From NCBI GenBank assembly GCA_036867785.1, contig CP145415.1, forward strand, positions 868,001 to 932,000: a stretch of 64,000 nt of DNA, written 5' to 3'. Within the stretch, counting starts at the first letter, position 1; every line of letters begins with the position of its first letter. The notes under the pieces are model-generated. The model was not told the DNA's origin, did not search any database, and worked only from the letters and a program-made list of their open reading frames with translations. The translations under genes were made by a program, and so were the position numbers. This DNA comes from Plasmodiophora brassicae (Eukaryota; Endomyxa: Phytomyxea; Phytomyxea; Plasmodiophorida). Positions 1-10,564 of the stretch are shown in pieces.

Positions 1-52
1 GGCCGGGGTTGCAGTTGAGGGGTCCGGGCAGGGCGACGTCGTTTGCCTGCCG

Positions 53-2098
53 ATGTTCAGTCCAGCGACGCCGTCGCGTAGGCATACGCTGATTCGGGCC
101 GGCCATGGCGACGTCATCGCTGCCATCGGCGCCGCTCAGCTGCATCGGGTGCCGGTGGCGGACGGCGCGCCGAAGAACCGGAAGATGGCCCTGCTCGAGT
201 GGCAGCGCGCCAGACGAGCCGGCGCCGCGGTCAATAACGAGAACCTGACGCCGAATACGTTGAGTACCCATCCAAAGCCGATTGAGTCGAAACCGGCTCG
301 ATCTGGACCGTCTTCGCGGTCAAAACAGCGTCTCGCTTCAGACGGGAAAACGAAGAGCGCTCGAGCCCTGTCTGCTGCTCCTGTCAACATCGCCGTGAAA
401 GATTCGTCTTCTGAAGACGCTGTCGGCCCTCCTGTTAAATCAAGTGTATCGACTCGAACTTCTGCTGCCAGTGTTGCAGTGCAAACGGATGCCGAGCCCG
501 GGCGGGAAGTTGACGCGTCGACGAGGGTCAATCATATTACGCATTCCCTTCGCGTTTGGAGTTTAGAGCGTCAGGTCGATCGGCTTCTGCTTCAACGCTG
601 CTTTGTTGATTGGCGCGACCTGCATCTCCGCGCGCAGAACGAGTCCAGGGAGCTGTCGCTTCATCAGTACGTCGTTGACCTTGAGAGGCAGTTGGCTGAA
701 GCACAGCAGCGCGCTCGTCAACACGAAGACGTTCGTCGATCGCTTCATGCACAGTTGCAGGATGCTCTTGGCTCGATTCGCGTGATGGCTCGTTTCCGTC
801 CGGCACGACCTGGCATCGACACTACCGAGGGGCTCGCCATCAAACCGTGCACAGACTCTTTCGGCTATGACGTTGTTGTGCATGGTCCCAACAAGATCCA
901 CACGTTAGTGACTCCTGACTTCGATGACTTCCGCCCGACTGACAATTGGATAGGTTTCGTCTGGATCACGTTTTCGAGACAGCGGATGCGCAGGAAGCGG
1001 TGTTCGCGTCCGTCCGCGATCTTATTCAGACAAGCTGCGACGGTTACAATGTTAACATCTTCGCGTATGGTGCGACCAATTCTGGGAAAACGTCCGTGCC
1101 ACACGTCTACGATCTTGAAATCACGCGCTGACACAACATTCAGGCACACGTTGGTCGGCCCCGATGACGGTTCGTCATGCGGCATCATATCGAGATCCGT
1201 GGAAGTCGTGTTTTCTGAATTGGGTCGTCTGGCCACTGAGTACAACGAGGCACGGTAAATCGAGGTATTAACGCGCCCCCCACCTAATGAGCACGTTTCA
1301 GGAATCTGAAATCCACGTCACCTATGTGGAGATATACAACGACACTTTGTACGATCTGTTCAAGCCGGACTCGCAGGTTGACTTAAGGACAAACCCTGGT
1401 AAGGATGCTGGCTCTGATCCCAAACACGTCGTTGACCACTTTGCTTTTAGACGGCACTACCTACTGCCGCAATATAAGCCGACATCAGGTGACGACTCCT
1501 GAAGAACTCCACGAGCGCTTACGCGAAGCCCAGACCAACCGAACGTTCCGCGAAACACAGTTCAATGTTGGTGGTGCACTTGTGTTCTGCGTTTATGTAG
1601 CCCCTAAACCTGCGTGCAGGAATGCTCTTCGCGGAGCCATTGCATCTTGCAGTTGTGGATGTCGTCGAAGTCTCGCTCGTCTTGCCTTTCATTTGTTGAC
1701 CTCGCGGGAAGCGAATGCCTCGGCTCTTCGGCAACAGGAGACGCGAGCTCCATCAAGGAAACGCTCCACATCAATCGTAGTTTGAACAGCCTGGGCACAT
1801 GTATCCAGGTAACGATGCCAACGTGAGGTATAGGACTGCGTCTGACTCGACGTAGGCACTGGCAACACAAGCGTCCTATGTCCCGTATCGAGACTGCAAG
1901 TTGACGAGACTCATGTCTGATGCCTTGGGCGGCCAATCGAAGACGCTATTCCTTATTACCGCCTCTCCCGAAGCTGGAGACACTCTTCAGACCATTGCAA
2001 GCCTAAGATTCGCCACCAATCTGCGAAGTGTTCAACGGGGTCGGACGGTCCGCAAAGACACCTCCATTTCGCGCGCGCGCTCAACGTCCCGAATGTAA
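53..2098 (+). CDS. Kinesin-14 family motor (C-terminal motor)
   Basis: Minus-end-directed microtubule motor of the kinesin-14 type. Seven exons (53-903, 954-1091, 1144-1254, 1292-1398, 1451-1566, 1620-1808, 1856-2098) give 584 aa. Residues 1-160 are basic and low in complexity. Residues 165-245 form a coiled coil that runs into the neck motif GSIRVMARFRP, which is diagnostic for kinesin-14. The motor follows, with P-loop GATNSGKT, switch I SSRSH, switch II DLAGSE and VPYRDCKLTRL. The motor ends about 20 residues before the C terminus. The third intron is only 37 nt and ends in an unusual TGAG acceptor. That acceptor was chosen because the CAG nearby breaks the frame. The family is certain; the cargo or spindle role is not visible. 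Confidence 0.93.
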
Positions 2099-2305
2099 AG
2101 AAATTACACTTCTATTCATCGTTCCCGTCAAGCGTTCCAGGAAGACCTGGCAGAAATTGAACGCGGGACATCGGTTGCATTGCAAAGTCATTTGTCGAGT
2201 CTGCACTGGTTGCTGGCTTGCTGTCCGGTAAAGGCCGGGAGGTGTGGAATACCTGGCAATCGCCACAAACCGGTCTGCCAATCGTGGGGTGTTGTATCAA
2301 CGCTT

Positions 2306-2954
2306 TCATATTAACTTCAGCGCATCGCTAAGTTGCCTGGCCATTGACCCCATCCAGCCAGGGTGGTCGCCGGGTGTGACAATGGCGATCTTCGGTAGAT
2401 AAGGCAGCAGCTGCTCCAGTGCCGGTTGATCAGCAGGACCTGCGGAATTAGTTTCAGCCTTCACAGTCCACTCAGCACGACAGCAAGGACAGACCGGCCA
2501 CCAGCAGGTCAGGTTGAATCTGCCGGCAGATGGCTTCAACGCCCTTCATCGTGGAACAGAACAGCAACCTGTGCTCAGGCAGTGGTCCAGCTGGAGCTAG
2601 AACCCGTTTGCGTTTGAGATCATCTCTAATCCGCTCCTCCTGCTCCACTTCACTCCTTGCGATGACCACGATATGATTGTCGAGGAGGACGTCTTCGAGG
2701 CCGGGGCACTCGGCTTCGATGACGTCATACGTGATACAAATACGCGCCTTGCCTTTTGATGGCTGAGCTACGACCGAGGCCCGAGCAGGCGACTCGTGTG
2801 GACGTTGCCGCTGTGCGTTGGTTCGACGGTATAAGAGGAACGAGACGATGACAAAGATGATGGCGAGGACAATCGCCTGCAGTGTGGCGGCAGTCGGGCG
2901 ACGGTCATGGCGACCGAGGTTGATCCACCAGCGCCACAACGGGGACACTGCCAT
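2306..2954 (-). CDS. PEX22: PEX22-like peroxisomal membrane protein
   Basis: Two exons (2954-2495, 2439-2306) encode 197 aa. An N-terminal transmembrane segment (about residues 24-42) is followed by a basic stretch and a soluble domain. The domain contains RLLFCSTMKGVEAICRQIQP, which closely resembles the plant PEX22 signature (LFC-T-x-G-x3-R-Q-x-P), then a C-terminal LPKIAIVTPGD segment. In the known family PEX22 anchors the E2 enzyme PEX4 to peroxisomes for receptor ubiquitination. The gene is convergent with the kinesin (207 bp between stops) and in tandem with UTP6. The assignment rests on short motifs and length, so it is likely rather than certain. Confidence 0.7.
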
Positions 2955-3047
2955 CCCTCACACCTGCAACATCAACTGGAGGCTCCGGCGCCACCCTCGT
3001 TACACAGTACAGGCGTGCTTGCCTCAGCCTGACAAACGAAATGACGT

Positions 3048-4664
3048 TTATGCTGTGATAGCCCTTTCGAAATCAGATGGGTCAGACAGTGCCTTGCGTG
3101 CCCTCCATTGCAGATGAACAGCAGCCTGCGGGTTGGGCTCACGCTGACAAGCGAGCGCCCAGAGGCGCGCGCTAGTGGTCCCGTACAAAGACAGCCCAGT
3201 CTCCAGCAGGTCTTTCGGGATGCAACAGCGCTCCAAGCAAGCCTCAAACAGTTCAGGTGATGCAGGCGAGACAAGTACCTCGCGTAGTAACGGGCCTTCG
3301 AGCATAGCGGGGCAGGTGCGAATGGCTAACAGCTTAGCACGGACCTTGTCTTCGTCGGCCAGGGATACCTCACCAATGCAGCGTCTAGTAACATCGACGA
3401 GGCGGTCAGGCATGTCGGCGACAACGCAGGACCGCATGTACTGCAACCATAGATGAAGAGAAGACGGACAGGCACGAACCGATTCTTCGTGCAACGCAAG
3501 GACGTCTTCGATGGGAAGACGGCGGGAGGCGATGTGACATCGCAGCGACCACATCTCAGCAGATTGCGGGTGTCGCCCACCAAGCTTCATCACGTTATCG
3601 TCGAAAACACCAGAGGCGAGGTGCGCCCGGATGCAGATTGCATCGAGGGTGGCATCCGGTTCAGCAGCCATGTCCACAAGGCGAAGTATGTCGGTGTGAG
3701 CAGTCAAAGGGCGATGCTTGGCCAGAAACTCGGCGTATGCGATGAGAAGGGCCGGCGACGCTGACTCGGCAGATTCTAGAGCGGCTTCGAAAGGCCCGGT
3801 GGATTGCTGACGATTGGCGATTGCAGAAACCGCTGCTGGATCTTGTGGGAACGCTTCCGCGATCGATACGGAAACGTAATTGACAAGAGCTGAGCAATCG
3901 CTTGGGCATTGGTCAAGGAAGCGTAACCTGAAATCGACGTCATCAGGGATGGCCTGGCATGCGCGGTCAAACAGCAATCGGGGAACGGCAGTCCCGTCCT
4001 GGTCCTCGGATAACAGGTTTCGAACACGACGGTAGTACTGCACTTCCATGCAGAAGAACGCGAGCCAGACATCCTGCGAGGTGGGCAGCATGCGTAGCGC
4101 TCGTTGCATGAGGACACGAGAACCAGCAATGCTGTCGTTGTCATCGAACTCCCACGTCCTACGAACAACCGAACACTTAAAATAGGCACCAGATGAGAGA
4201 AGGTGAGGTACAGCTTACATCGCCTTGATCCAGAGCTCAGGACAGGTTGGGTGAAGTTGCAGTGCGCGGTTGAAAGCCTTCGATAAGGACTTTGAGCCAC
4301 CGATCGAGCGGCCGTAGTCGAGATATGCGAACCAGAGAGCGAGGTTCTGCGGGAATTTGTTGACGGTGCGCTCGTGAAGAGCAAGAGCGCGTGCCCTTAT
4401 TTTCTGTTGGCATTCCGTTGCCGCGGGCGATTTAATCGCCAGTCGCGCGACCCGCTGGGACACCAGAGCATCGAGGTTGACCTCGAACTGGATGCCCCGA
4501 ACGAAGTCCAGCTGGATTGGCTGTCGACGATGAAGATTGTACTCGATGGTGCGACGCCTGTTGACGATTGCCCGAATCTCACCAGCAGAGAACACACCTA
4601 GTCGCTGCAAATCGTCAAGGCACTGTAGGTCTCGTTCCAGGACGCGATCAACGCGGTCAGCCAT
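3048..4664 (-). CDS. UTP6: UTP6, U3 snoRNP component
   Basis: Two exons (4664-4219, 4158-3048) give 518 aa, somewhat shorter than typical UTP6. The N terminus MADRVDRVLERDLQCLDDLQ matches the UTP6 N-terminal helix. Next come HAT-type helical repeats with the family landmarks 'LHPTCPELWIKAM-TWEF' and 'MQRALRMLPTSQDVW', the second of which spans the intron junction. The protein belongs to the small-subunit processome that processes pre-18S rRNA in the nucleolus. The 60-nt intron lies exactly between the conserved tryptophan motifs. Confidence 0.9.
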
Positions 4665-4724
4665 GTTGACGTTGCTCTGGCGACGGACCCCGCAGAGTCC
4701 GCCACGGACTCCGCTGTGCTGAAC

Positions 4725-5072
4725 TCAGACTCCGCCGGACGGGACATCGGGTTGCATGGTATTCACAGTTCCACCCACGATTGTGGTAGTTGTGGGCGTG
4801 TAACTGTACTGAGTCGTCGGTGACAACGTTTGTGTGTGTCCAGTCATGAGCCCATTGATCTTGGGTCCCCGGATGTCTGGTCGGTATCATACCTTGTCTT
4901 TCTTACCTGCCAGAAACCCGTCCTCGACGTCTTTGTGCTGCACCGTATGAGAGTAAAATCGTGGCTGCGTGCTTCTAGCTTCGCACTTGATGCCCGAGCA
5001 CCTACGTTCCCCGCAGTAGTGTCGCCTCGACTGGTCGGACAGTAGGCGCCGCGCCCACGGGCCGCGGAACAT
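4725..5072 (-). CDS. Small protein with a possible mitochondrial presequence
   Basis: Two exons (5072-4907, 4876-4725) joined by a 30-nt GTAAGA...CCAG intron encode 105 aa. The first 40 residues are rich in Arg and Ser, with almost no acidic residues, as in a mitochondrial targeting peptide (MFRGPWARRLL...). The C-terminal half is rich in Thr, Gly and Pro (TPTTTTIVGGTV). I do not recognise a family. Support comes from frame continuity across a consensus intron, the presequence-like start, and position 60 bp upstream of UTP6 on the same strand. It could be a small respiratory-chain or mitoribosome subunit; this is inference. Confidence 0.45.
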
Positions 5073-5174
5073 GTCCTGCCGGACGTTTTTGCCAAACCAA
5101 CAGGTGTGGTGGGGATCGCCGTCGTTTCGTCCATTTACCGGAGATCACTCACATCGTCGCGGGACTCATTCGAA

Positions 5175-5723
5175 ATGGCGTCGATAACCAACTCAGTGGT
5201 AATCGCGTTCATTGTGGTCCTCGCCCTCAAGTCCATGATGGCAGCTTCTGGCAATGTGCTGTCGAAACCTCTGCCGATGAATGCGGCCGCCCTTGAGACC
5301 CAGGTCGATGCGACGATGGATATGACATCGGGAGGATCATATTTCGATTCCGACGAGGACGAAGACGACGAAGTGGGTGCCCACCGTGTGGGACCCGCCG
5401 GCGGCATTGCAGAGTTGACCAGCGTCGAAGATACCTACCAAGTCCTCAAATCCGACGGCATACGATGCATCGAGTTCGCTACCGAATGGTGCGAGCTCTG
5501 CCTCGTGATCGCGCCTCGTCTTCATCTTCTCAGCCAGGCCATGCCCCGGGTCCGCTTCTACAAAGTGGACGTCGACAAGGTATTGGACCTAGCCATGGAC
5601 TTCGGCGTCGGTACCGTACCTACGTTCGTCATTTGCGTCGACTCGGACTGTACGCAGAGTGTCAGTGGCGCGAAGCTCGACGACCTCCGGTCTACGCTGG
5701 AAGCGGTTCTGCGTCGAAAGTAA
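5175..5723 (+). CDS. Thioredoxin-fold protein with N-terminal signal/anchor
   Basis: A single exon gives 182 aa from ATG 5175, which places a hydrophobic segment (VVIAFIVVLAL) at residues 8-18 as a signal peptide or anchor. An in-frame ATG at 5106 is also possible but buries this segment. An acidic linker (DSDEDEDDE) precedes a thioredoxin fold with EFATEWCELCLVIAP, VRFYKVDVDKV and the cis-proline motif VGTVPTFV. The active site is C-E-L-C, not C-G-P-C, so both cysteines are present but the redox potential is likely to differ. The protein is probably lumenal or membrane-tethered. AATAAA lies 20 nt after the stop (5744-5749). Confidence 0.8.
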   Translation: MASITNSVVIAFIVVLALKSMMAASGNVLSKPLPMNAAALETQVDATMDMTSGGSYFDSDEDEDDEVGAHRVGPAGGIAELTSVEDTYQVLKSDGIRCIEFATEWCELCLVIAPRLHLLSQAMPRVRFYKVDVDKVLDLAMDFGVGTVPTFVICVDSDCTQSVSGAKLDDLRSTLEAVLRRK

Positions 5724-5818
5724 TCACCTGCCTGAACCGCCGTAATAAAATAGAAACGATGCATTTCTGGTTAGTGCATCTTTTGGAGGTCGGGTAGAGT
5801 CCGGAGCTACACGACGTA

Positions 5819-7334
5819 ATGTCGTGTTCGGATGGGGAGACTGACGACGACGAGGAAGAGGTTACCGCATGGGACGAGGGGGCGATCGGTTGCCCCGTAG
5901 AGGATCTGCCGCGGCTCGACAGTGACCCGTCGCCGTCGCTGGAGACGCTGTTGAGGAACGCGCAGCGATTCCATGCGTTGCATCCGGCGCCGACGCGGGA
6001 CAACCTGATGTCGATGCTGCCGGATGGACAGCACGCCGTACATGCGGCAGAGGCACGCGTTATCGTTCATGCCCGCGTTCTAGAGCTTATCGACAAGTTC
6101 CTGACGTATAAGCGAGGATCGGGAACCGATATTGAACGGTCCATCTACCAGTCGATGACGCGAGATGAGTTCGTCGCGAGGCTTATCTGTAACCGACCAT
6201 TATCGTTCATGAGCGCCTCCGATACGACGTTGCTGCGAACACGCGTCCGCCCAAGAGGATCGGATTGGTTTGTTGATATGGCCTTTCGGTTCTGTTTGAG
6301 GACCTGACGTTTGACGACTAGGTTCCTGGTTGGCATGCCATCGGAGAACGAGTCGTCCATTCAGATGTCCTCGTATCTGACGTATGATGAGATGGCAATA
6401 AGCGCGCTGCTGGGCGTTTCGTCGCCGACCACGTTTATCAACAGCGGAGGACGGTATAACAGAGGCCGAAAACGATCGTCCGGGTCGTTTATTCGGAATG
6501 GCATCGTCATTGGCGCAGGTCAGCTTATATGTCTTCGTCTGTTCCACCATGCGAACCGTTTACGGTACCATGATCGCAGTCGGATGCCGATTCGAACAGC
6601 CCGGCCGAATGGAGTCACAGTTCATCATTGTCGCAATGGACGACCAACCGGAGGGCGGAGAGCTGAAGTCGCTATGGGCATCACTTTACGACATTCATGC
6701 GTTCCCGTCTTATAACGACGTCAAGACTGCGGTGGGTGCGGGATCGGAAGACTTCGCCGTCCTTGGGCCGGATTCCTATTTCAATGTAGCCGCTTACAAG
6801 CAACGGATCGCGCTGACGATCGAAACCGTGTTCGCTGACGCCAATGACCGTGCCACAACAGCTGGCAAGTACGCGTACGTTCACGTTGTCGGTCTGGGTC
6901 TGGGCGTCTGGAAGGTGCATGCAAGTCAACCTCGGTGGTTCGTCGACGCCGTTGCCGACGTCCTCAACCGTGTTCGATTTCCGATGATCGGGATCATCGA
7001 CTTCTCGTGGTTCAGCTTACCTTCCCCTGCGACGTGTGGCGGGGCACAACACGAAGACCGCCTGGCAACCCCGGTCGGCAACTCCGTCCAGATCCGATTC
7101 TCCAAACGCGACCCAGCCGACCCTCTCTCCGGCATCCCGCCAAACTCCATGCTGCTCGTCGCCACGTACGCCTGGGACGGCAACGCGTTCCCAGGCAACG
7201 AGATCTACACCGGCAGCCTGTGCGGCAGCGGCGATCCGGCCACCGCGGCCTGCTGCACCATCTACGAACTTCACAACCCGTACATCAACCCATACTTTGG
7301 AAAAGTATTCACGGCACCGAGCAGTGCAACATAA
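5819..7334 (+). CDS. DUF4804-like protein
   Basis: Three exons (5819-6288, 6322-6518, 6580-7334) give 473 aa. The first intron is only 33 nt. The N terminus is acidic. The C-terminal domain contains VGCRFEQPGRMES, YVHVVGLGLGVWKV, IDFSWF and the ending TYAWDGNAFPGNE...SGDPATAACCTIYELHNPYIN. These motifs resemble the DUF4804 family known from protists, Legionella and large DNA viruses. The biochemical function of that family is not established. The family name is from memory of its conserved motifs, without a search. The gene lies directly upstream of eIF2B-epsilon, with a perfect hairpin between them. Confidence 0.6.
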
Positions 7335-7345
7335 AGACGGAACAC

Positions 7346-7519
7346 ATGGGGCGCCCTGCCGAGCGTCGTCGTGGCACGACGCTCGGCAGGGCTGTGCAAA
7401 ACGTTCGGGCGCTGCGTGACGTCAGGTGTGTCCACGTCGGGGCTGCAAACGCGGCGTGGCCGTGGCGCACTTCGCTGAAATGGCGAGCAGGAAGCCGTCA
7501 GCGGTGCGATCCGACCTGA
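7346..7519 (+). promoter_or_regulatory. Candidate uORF overlapping the EIF2B5 start
   Basis: An ATG at 7346 opens a 57-codon reading frame that ends in TGA at 7517-7519, out of frame with and running past the EIF2B5 ATG at 7480. The hairpin at 7353-7392 lies at its beginning. If the EIF2B5 mRNA starts upstream of 7346, this uORF would inhibit main-frame initiation. The transcription start is unknown, so a regulatory role is inference. Confidence 0.35.
7353..7392. other. Perfect 17-bp hairpin
   Basis: The arms 7353-7369 and 7376-7392 are perfect reverse complements, 17 bp and GC-rich, with the 6-nt loop CGTGGC. The hairpin lies 18 bp after the DUF4804-like stop and 88 bp before the eIF2B-epsilon ATG. 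It could be part of a 3' UTR or the 5' leader of EIF2B5. No repeat copy was noticed elsewhere in the window. Confidence 0.85.
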
Positions 7520-10225
7520 AGGTCGAGGTGCCGCTGCAGGCCATCGTCCTGGCCGACAGTTTCGAGCGCCGCTTCTCGCCGTTGACATGGACGCAGCCGA
7601 AGGTGCGTCTGTGTGCGTGTGCATTACCGTGCGCAAACTCGCACCTCACCATCTGTCCAGGCGCTGTTACCGCTCGTCAATACTCCGGTTTGTGGAAACG
7701 CATACAACGGCGTTTCCCGGGTCTGAAGAACGTTACGTTAGATCATTAACTATACGCTGAGGTTTCTGGCCCGGTCCGGCGTCGGCGAAGCGTTCGTTGT
7801 CGTCCGAGCATTCGCCGCTGAACTTAAGGAATACTGTTCCGAGTTGCGCCCTGCGTTCCCGTCCATGCGTGTGACCGTCGTCATGGTCAACGAATCGTGT
7901 AGCAGTATCGGCGATGTCCTGCGACATGTTGGCCAGCTCGAGATAATTCGCTCAGAAACGTTCATCTTGATCGGTGCCGATACCGTCGCCGACGTCGATA
8001 TGAAGCCAGTCATTGCGGACCATCAGTCTCGTGCTGCCGCTGATCCTAATGCAGTTATGACCGTCGTATTGAAGCCAGCCGTTCGCAAGCATCGCATTCG
8101 ACCAGGTAGGTGATCGCGTGTCGCTTGTGGGCAATTTTGACGTATTCGCATTAGACGGGGACAACTTGTTTGTGGCGATAAGTCCAGTGACGATGCAATT
8201 GCTGGCGTATGCAAACGGGCACTTGCATTCTCGGTTGCCGGTCGATGTTGACATCATGATTGATAACGCTGCGGCCACGTTTCACACGAACCTGTTCGAC
8301 ACGTTCATTTATATCTGCTCGACTGCTGTCCTGGACCTGTTTGCCGATCAGTTCGACATGCAAAACATTGAGCACGACCTGTTTGCCCAGGTGAGGTGCA
8401 TACCCGTATGCGTTATGCGTTCGCTGACGATCCGTCCTTAGGTGCTTGGCTCCTCATCCATCCTTGGGTACTCTGTGTTTGCCCATATCGTGCCGGACCG
8501 TTATGCGGCTCGCGTCAATGGCGTCAAGACCTACGATGCTGTCAGTCGCGATATCATTGAACGTTGGGCGTTCAGGTAACGACCATCGCCAAGGTTTCGG
8601 TCATCCTGACTGACGATTCCGTTTCTAGGTTCGCAGTTGATAACGGCTGCGACTCACACTGCGCATCGTACAGTTCGCAGCGGATGAACATCTTCAAAGA
8701 GGTGGGAGAAGGTGCTCTGTCGCCCCCTCGTATTGCACAGTCGGCTGTGATTACTCGCAATACTGTCATTGGCGCCGGCAGTGTGGTCTCCGCTTGTGCG
8801 CGCGTCACCGATAGCGTTCTTGGCCGAAACGTCACAATCGGGAACGATGCCGTTTGCACTGGGTCGTACCTTTGGGACGGGGCAACGGTTGGCGCGCGGT
8901 CTGTTCTTGATCGGGTTATTGTTGCTCGCAACGTCCAGATCGGCTCGGATTGTAACATTGGCCAAGGTATGTTTGGCATTGGACGGGGCGGTTTGTATGA
9001 AGTTCACCTATTGGGAATTCAGGCGTGATGCTAGCGGACGGCGTTCGCATTGGCAACGGGGTTCGCGTTCCGCCGTATACAAGAATCTGGATCCCGACGC
9101 GAAAGTCTGGCGCAAGTGACGAATTCGATGGCGACGAAGACGGCGACGAATTGTCCACGCCTTTGGACTTGGGCCCGGATGGCCTGGGCGTGGTGTACCG
9201 CGGCGATTCGGAGGATTTCGAGGTTGAGCTCGAAGACGGGGAAGAAGAGGGGCTTGACGCTGGTGGGCGAAGAACGATGAAGCTGGCGCGAATCACCAGC
9301 AATACGCTGTCGCCTGACTACGATGCCCTTGCCTTCAGGGTCAGCGTTCGTTTCGTATCGGAAACGAGCCAACAATCGTTGACCCGTGCTTAGGAAGCGC
9401 ATTTCGCTAGGATCGATCAGGACGAGGATGGGGACTCAGTCCTTACGTTTTCGGATGGCGAAGGTGTCCACGATACCGGTTAGTGGCGTACCGTGTTGTA
9501 TTCCCACTCCTAGGCGATAACCCTTGCAATGTGAAGAATCTGAAGTGGAAGCCATGGCGGAATCGGATTGGGACGAGGACAGTTACAACATTTCCAGGCT
9601 TTACGGTGAAATTCGGGCCACGATTGAACGTTGCATTGACCAGAAGATCTCGAACAAGAATGACATACTGCTGGAGGTAAGCTCGTGGTTTCTATCGGAG
9701 ACATTTAGAAGTACCAACGTTGTACCAGGTTGCGAACTTGAAAATTGCCGACAACGCCAGCCTGACGAACTATGCTGCAAGCGTGTTTCTCTCGTTGTTC
9801 GACCAAATTGACGGAATGGATACGGACGTACCTATGTCCCGTCCAACTAAGGCTGTTCTGTCGTCGCTCAGCCGTCTGCTGCGCGAATGGAACTTCCTGC
9901 TCGAGAAGTATGGGCAAGGACTTGACGAAAACCACGTCATGTTCGTCAAAGGTCTGCAGAAGGCCTGCACATACGATGGCAAGCCGTACCGGTACGTTGT
10001 TTTCACAGATGATTGGTACACTCGGGTGGTGAACGATGGTCTAGATGCCTATTTGCATTCGCCCTTCAAGGTCTCTACCAGCTTGATGCGATCTCAGGGG
10101 ACGCTATTCTTTCGTGGGCAGAGGAACCCGACCAGGACGAGCAACTTCTTGCCGCAGCCGGGCCCCTCATCGACCATCTTCAGGAAGAAGACGAAGAATC
10201 TGACGATGACGAAAAATCCGATTGA
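7480..10225 (+). CDS. EIF2B5: Translation initiation factor eIF2B subunit epsilon
   Basis: Catalytic subunit of the guanine-nucleotide exchange factor for eIF2. Eleven exons (7480-7602, 7661-7687, 7742-8105, 8155-8390, 8442-8575, 8629-8966, 9023-9339, 9394-9478, 9537-9676, 9729-9991, 10045-10225) give 735 aa. The N terminus has the nucleotidyltransferase-like domain (VPLQAIVLADSFERRF...ALLPLVNTP). A left-handed beta-helix of hexapeptide repeats follows (NTVIGAGSVV, GRNVTIGNDA, NVQIGSDCNIG). An acidic linker comes next, then the helical W2 (HEAT-like) GEF domain ending ILSWAEEP and a poly-acidic tail. The second exon is only 27 nt. One acceptor (9536) was chosen over a nearer TAG because it keeps the frame. 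Confidence 0.95.
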
Positions 10226-10564
10226 TAAACTCATCTACCTACAACGTTGCAAGAAACCGGCACCCTTGTATTGGAACTGTGAACGGTTCGCAGTGCAGGT
10301 TGAACAAAGAACCGACTCGCCACAGGGCAATACTGCAGCTGCCTCAAGCAACTCTCGAGCGGGCGACCTCGCTCGTCGGCATGGTTGAAGGTCGAATTCC
10401 AATACTCCTCAGTAACCTCTGCCGTACGGATCATCGTCCTGCGACATGAACGGTTCGCTGCTCTGGCTCAGCCCGTAGTCGTCATCAACATGAGATTGCG
10501 ATCCATAGGTTTCCTGTCGACAGCAGTCAGCAATCCAACATACACCAACCTGGCCTAGGTCACG
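10226..10564. other. Intergenic region between convergent genes
   Basis: This stretch separates the stops of EIF2B5 and UPF1. I see no coding frame with family similarity, no RNA gene and no repeat. It presumably holds the two 3' UTRs. Confidence 0.6.
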
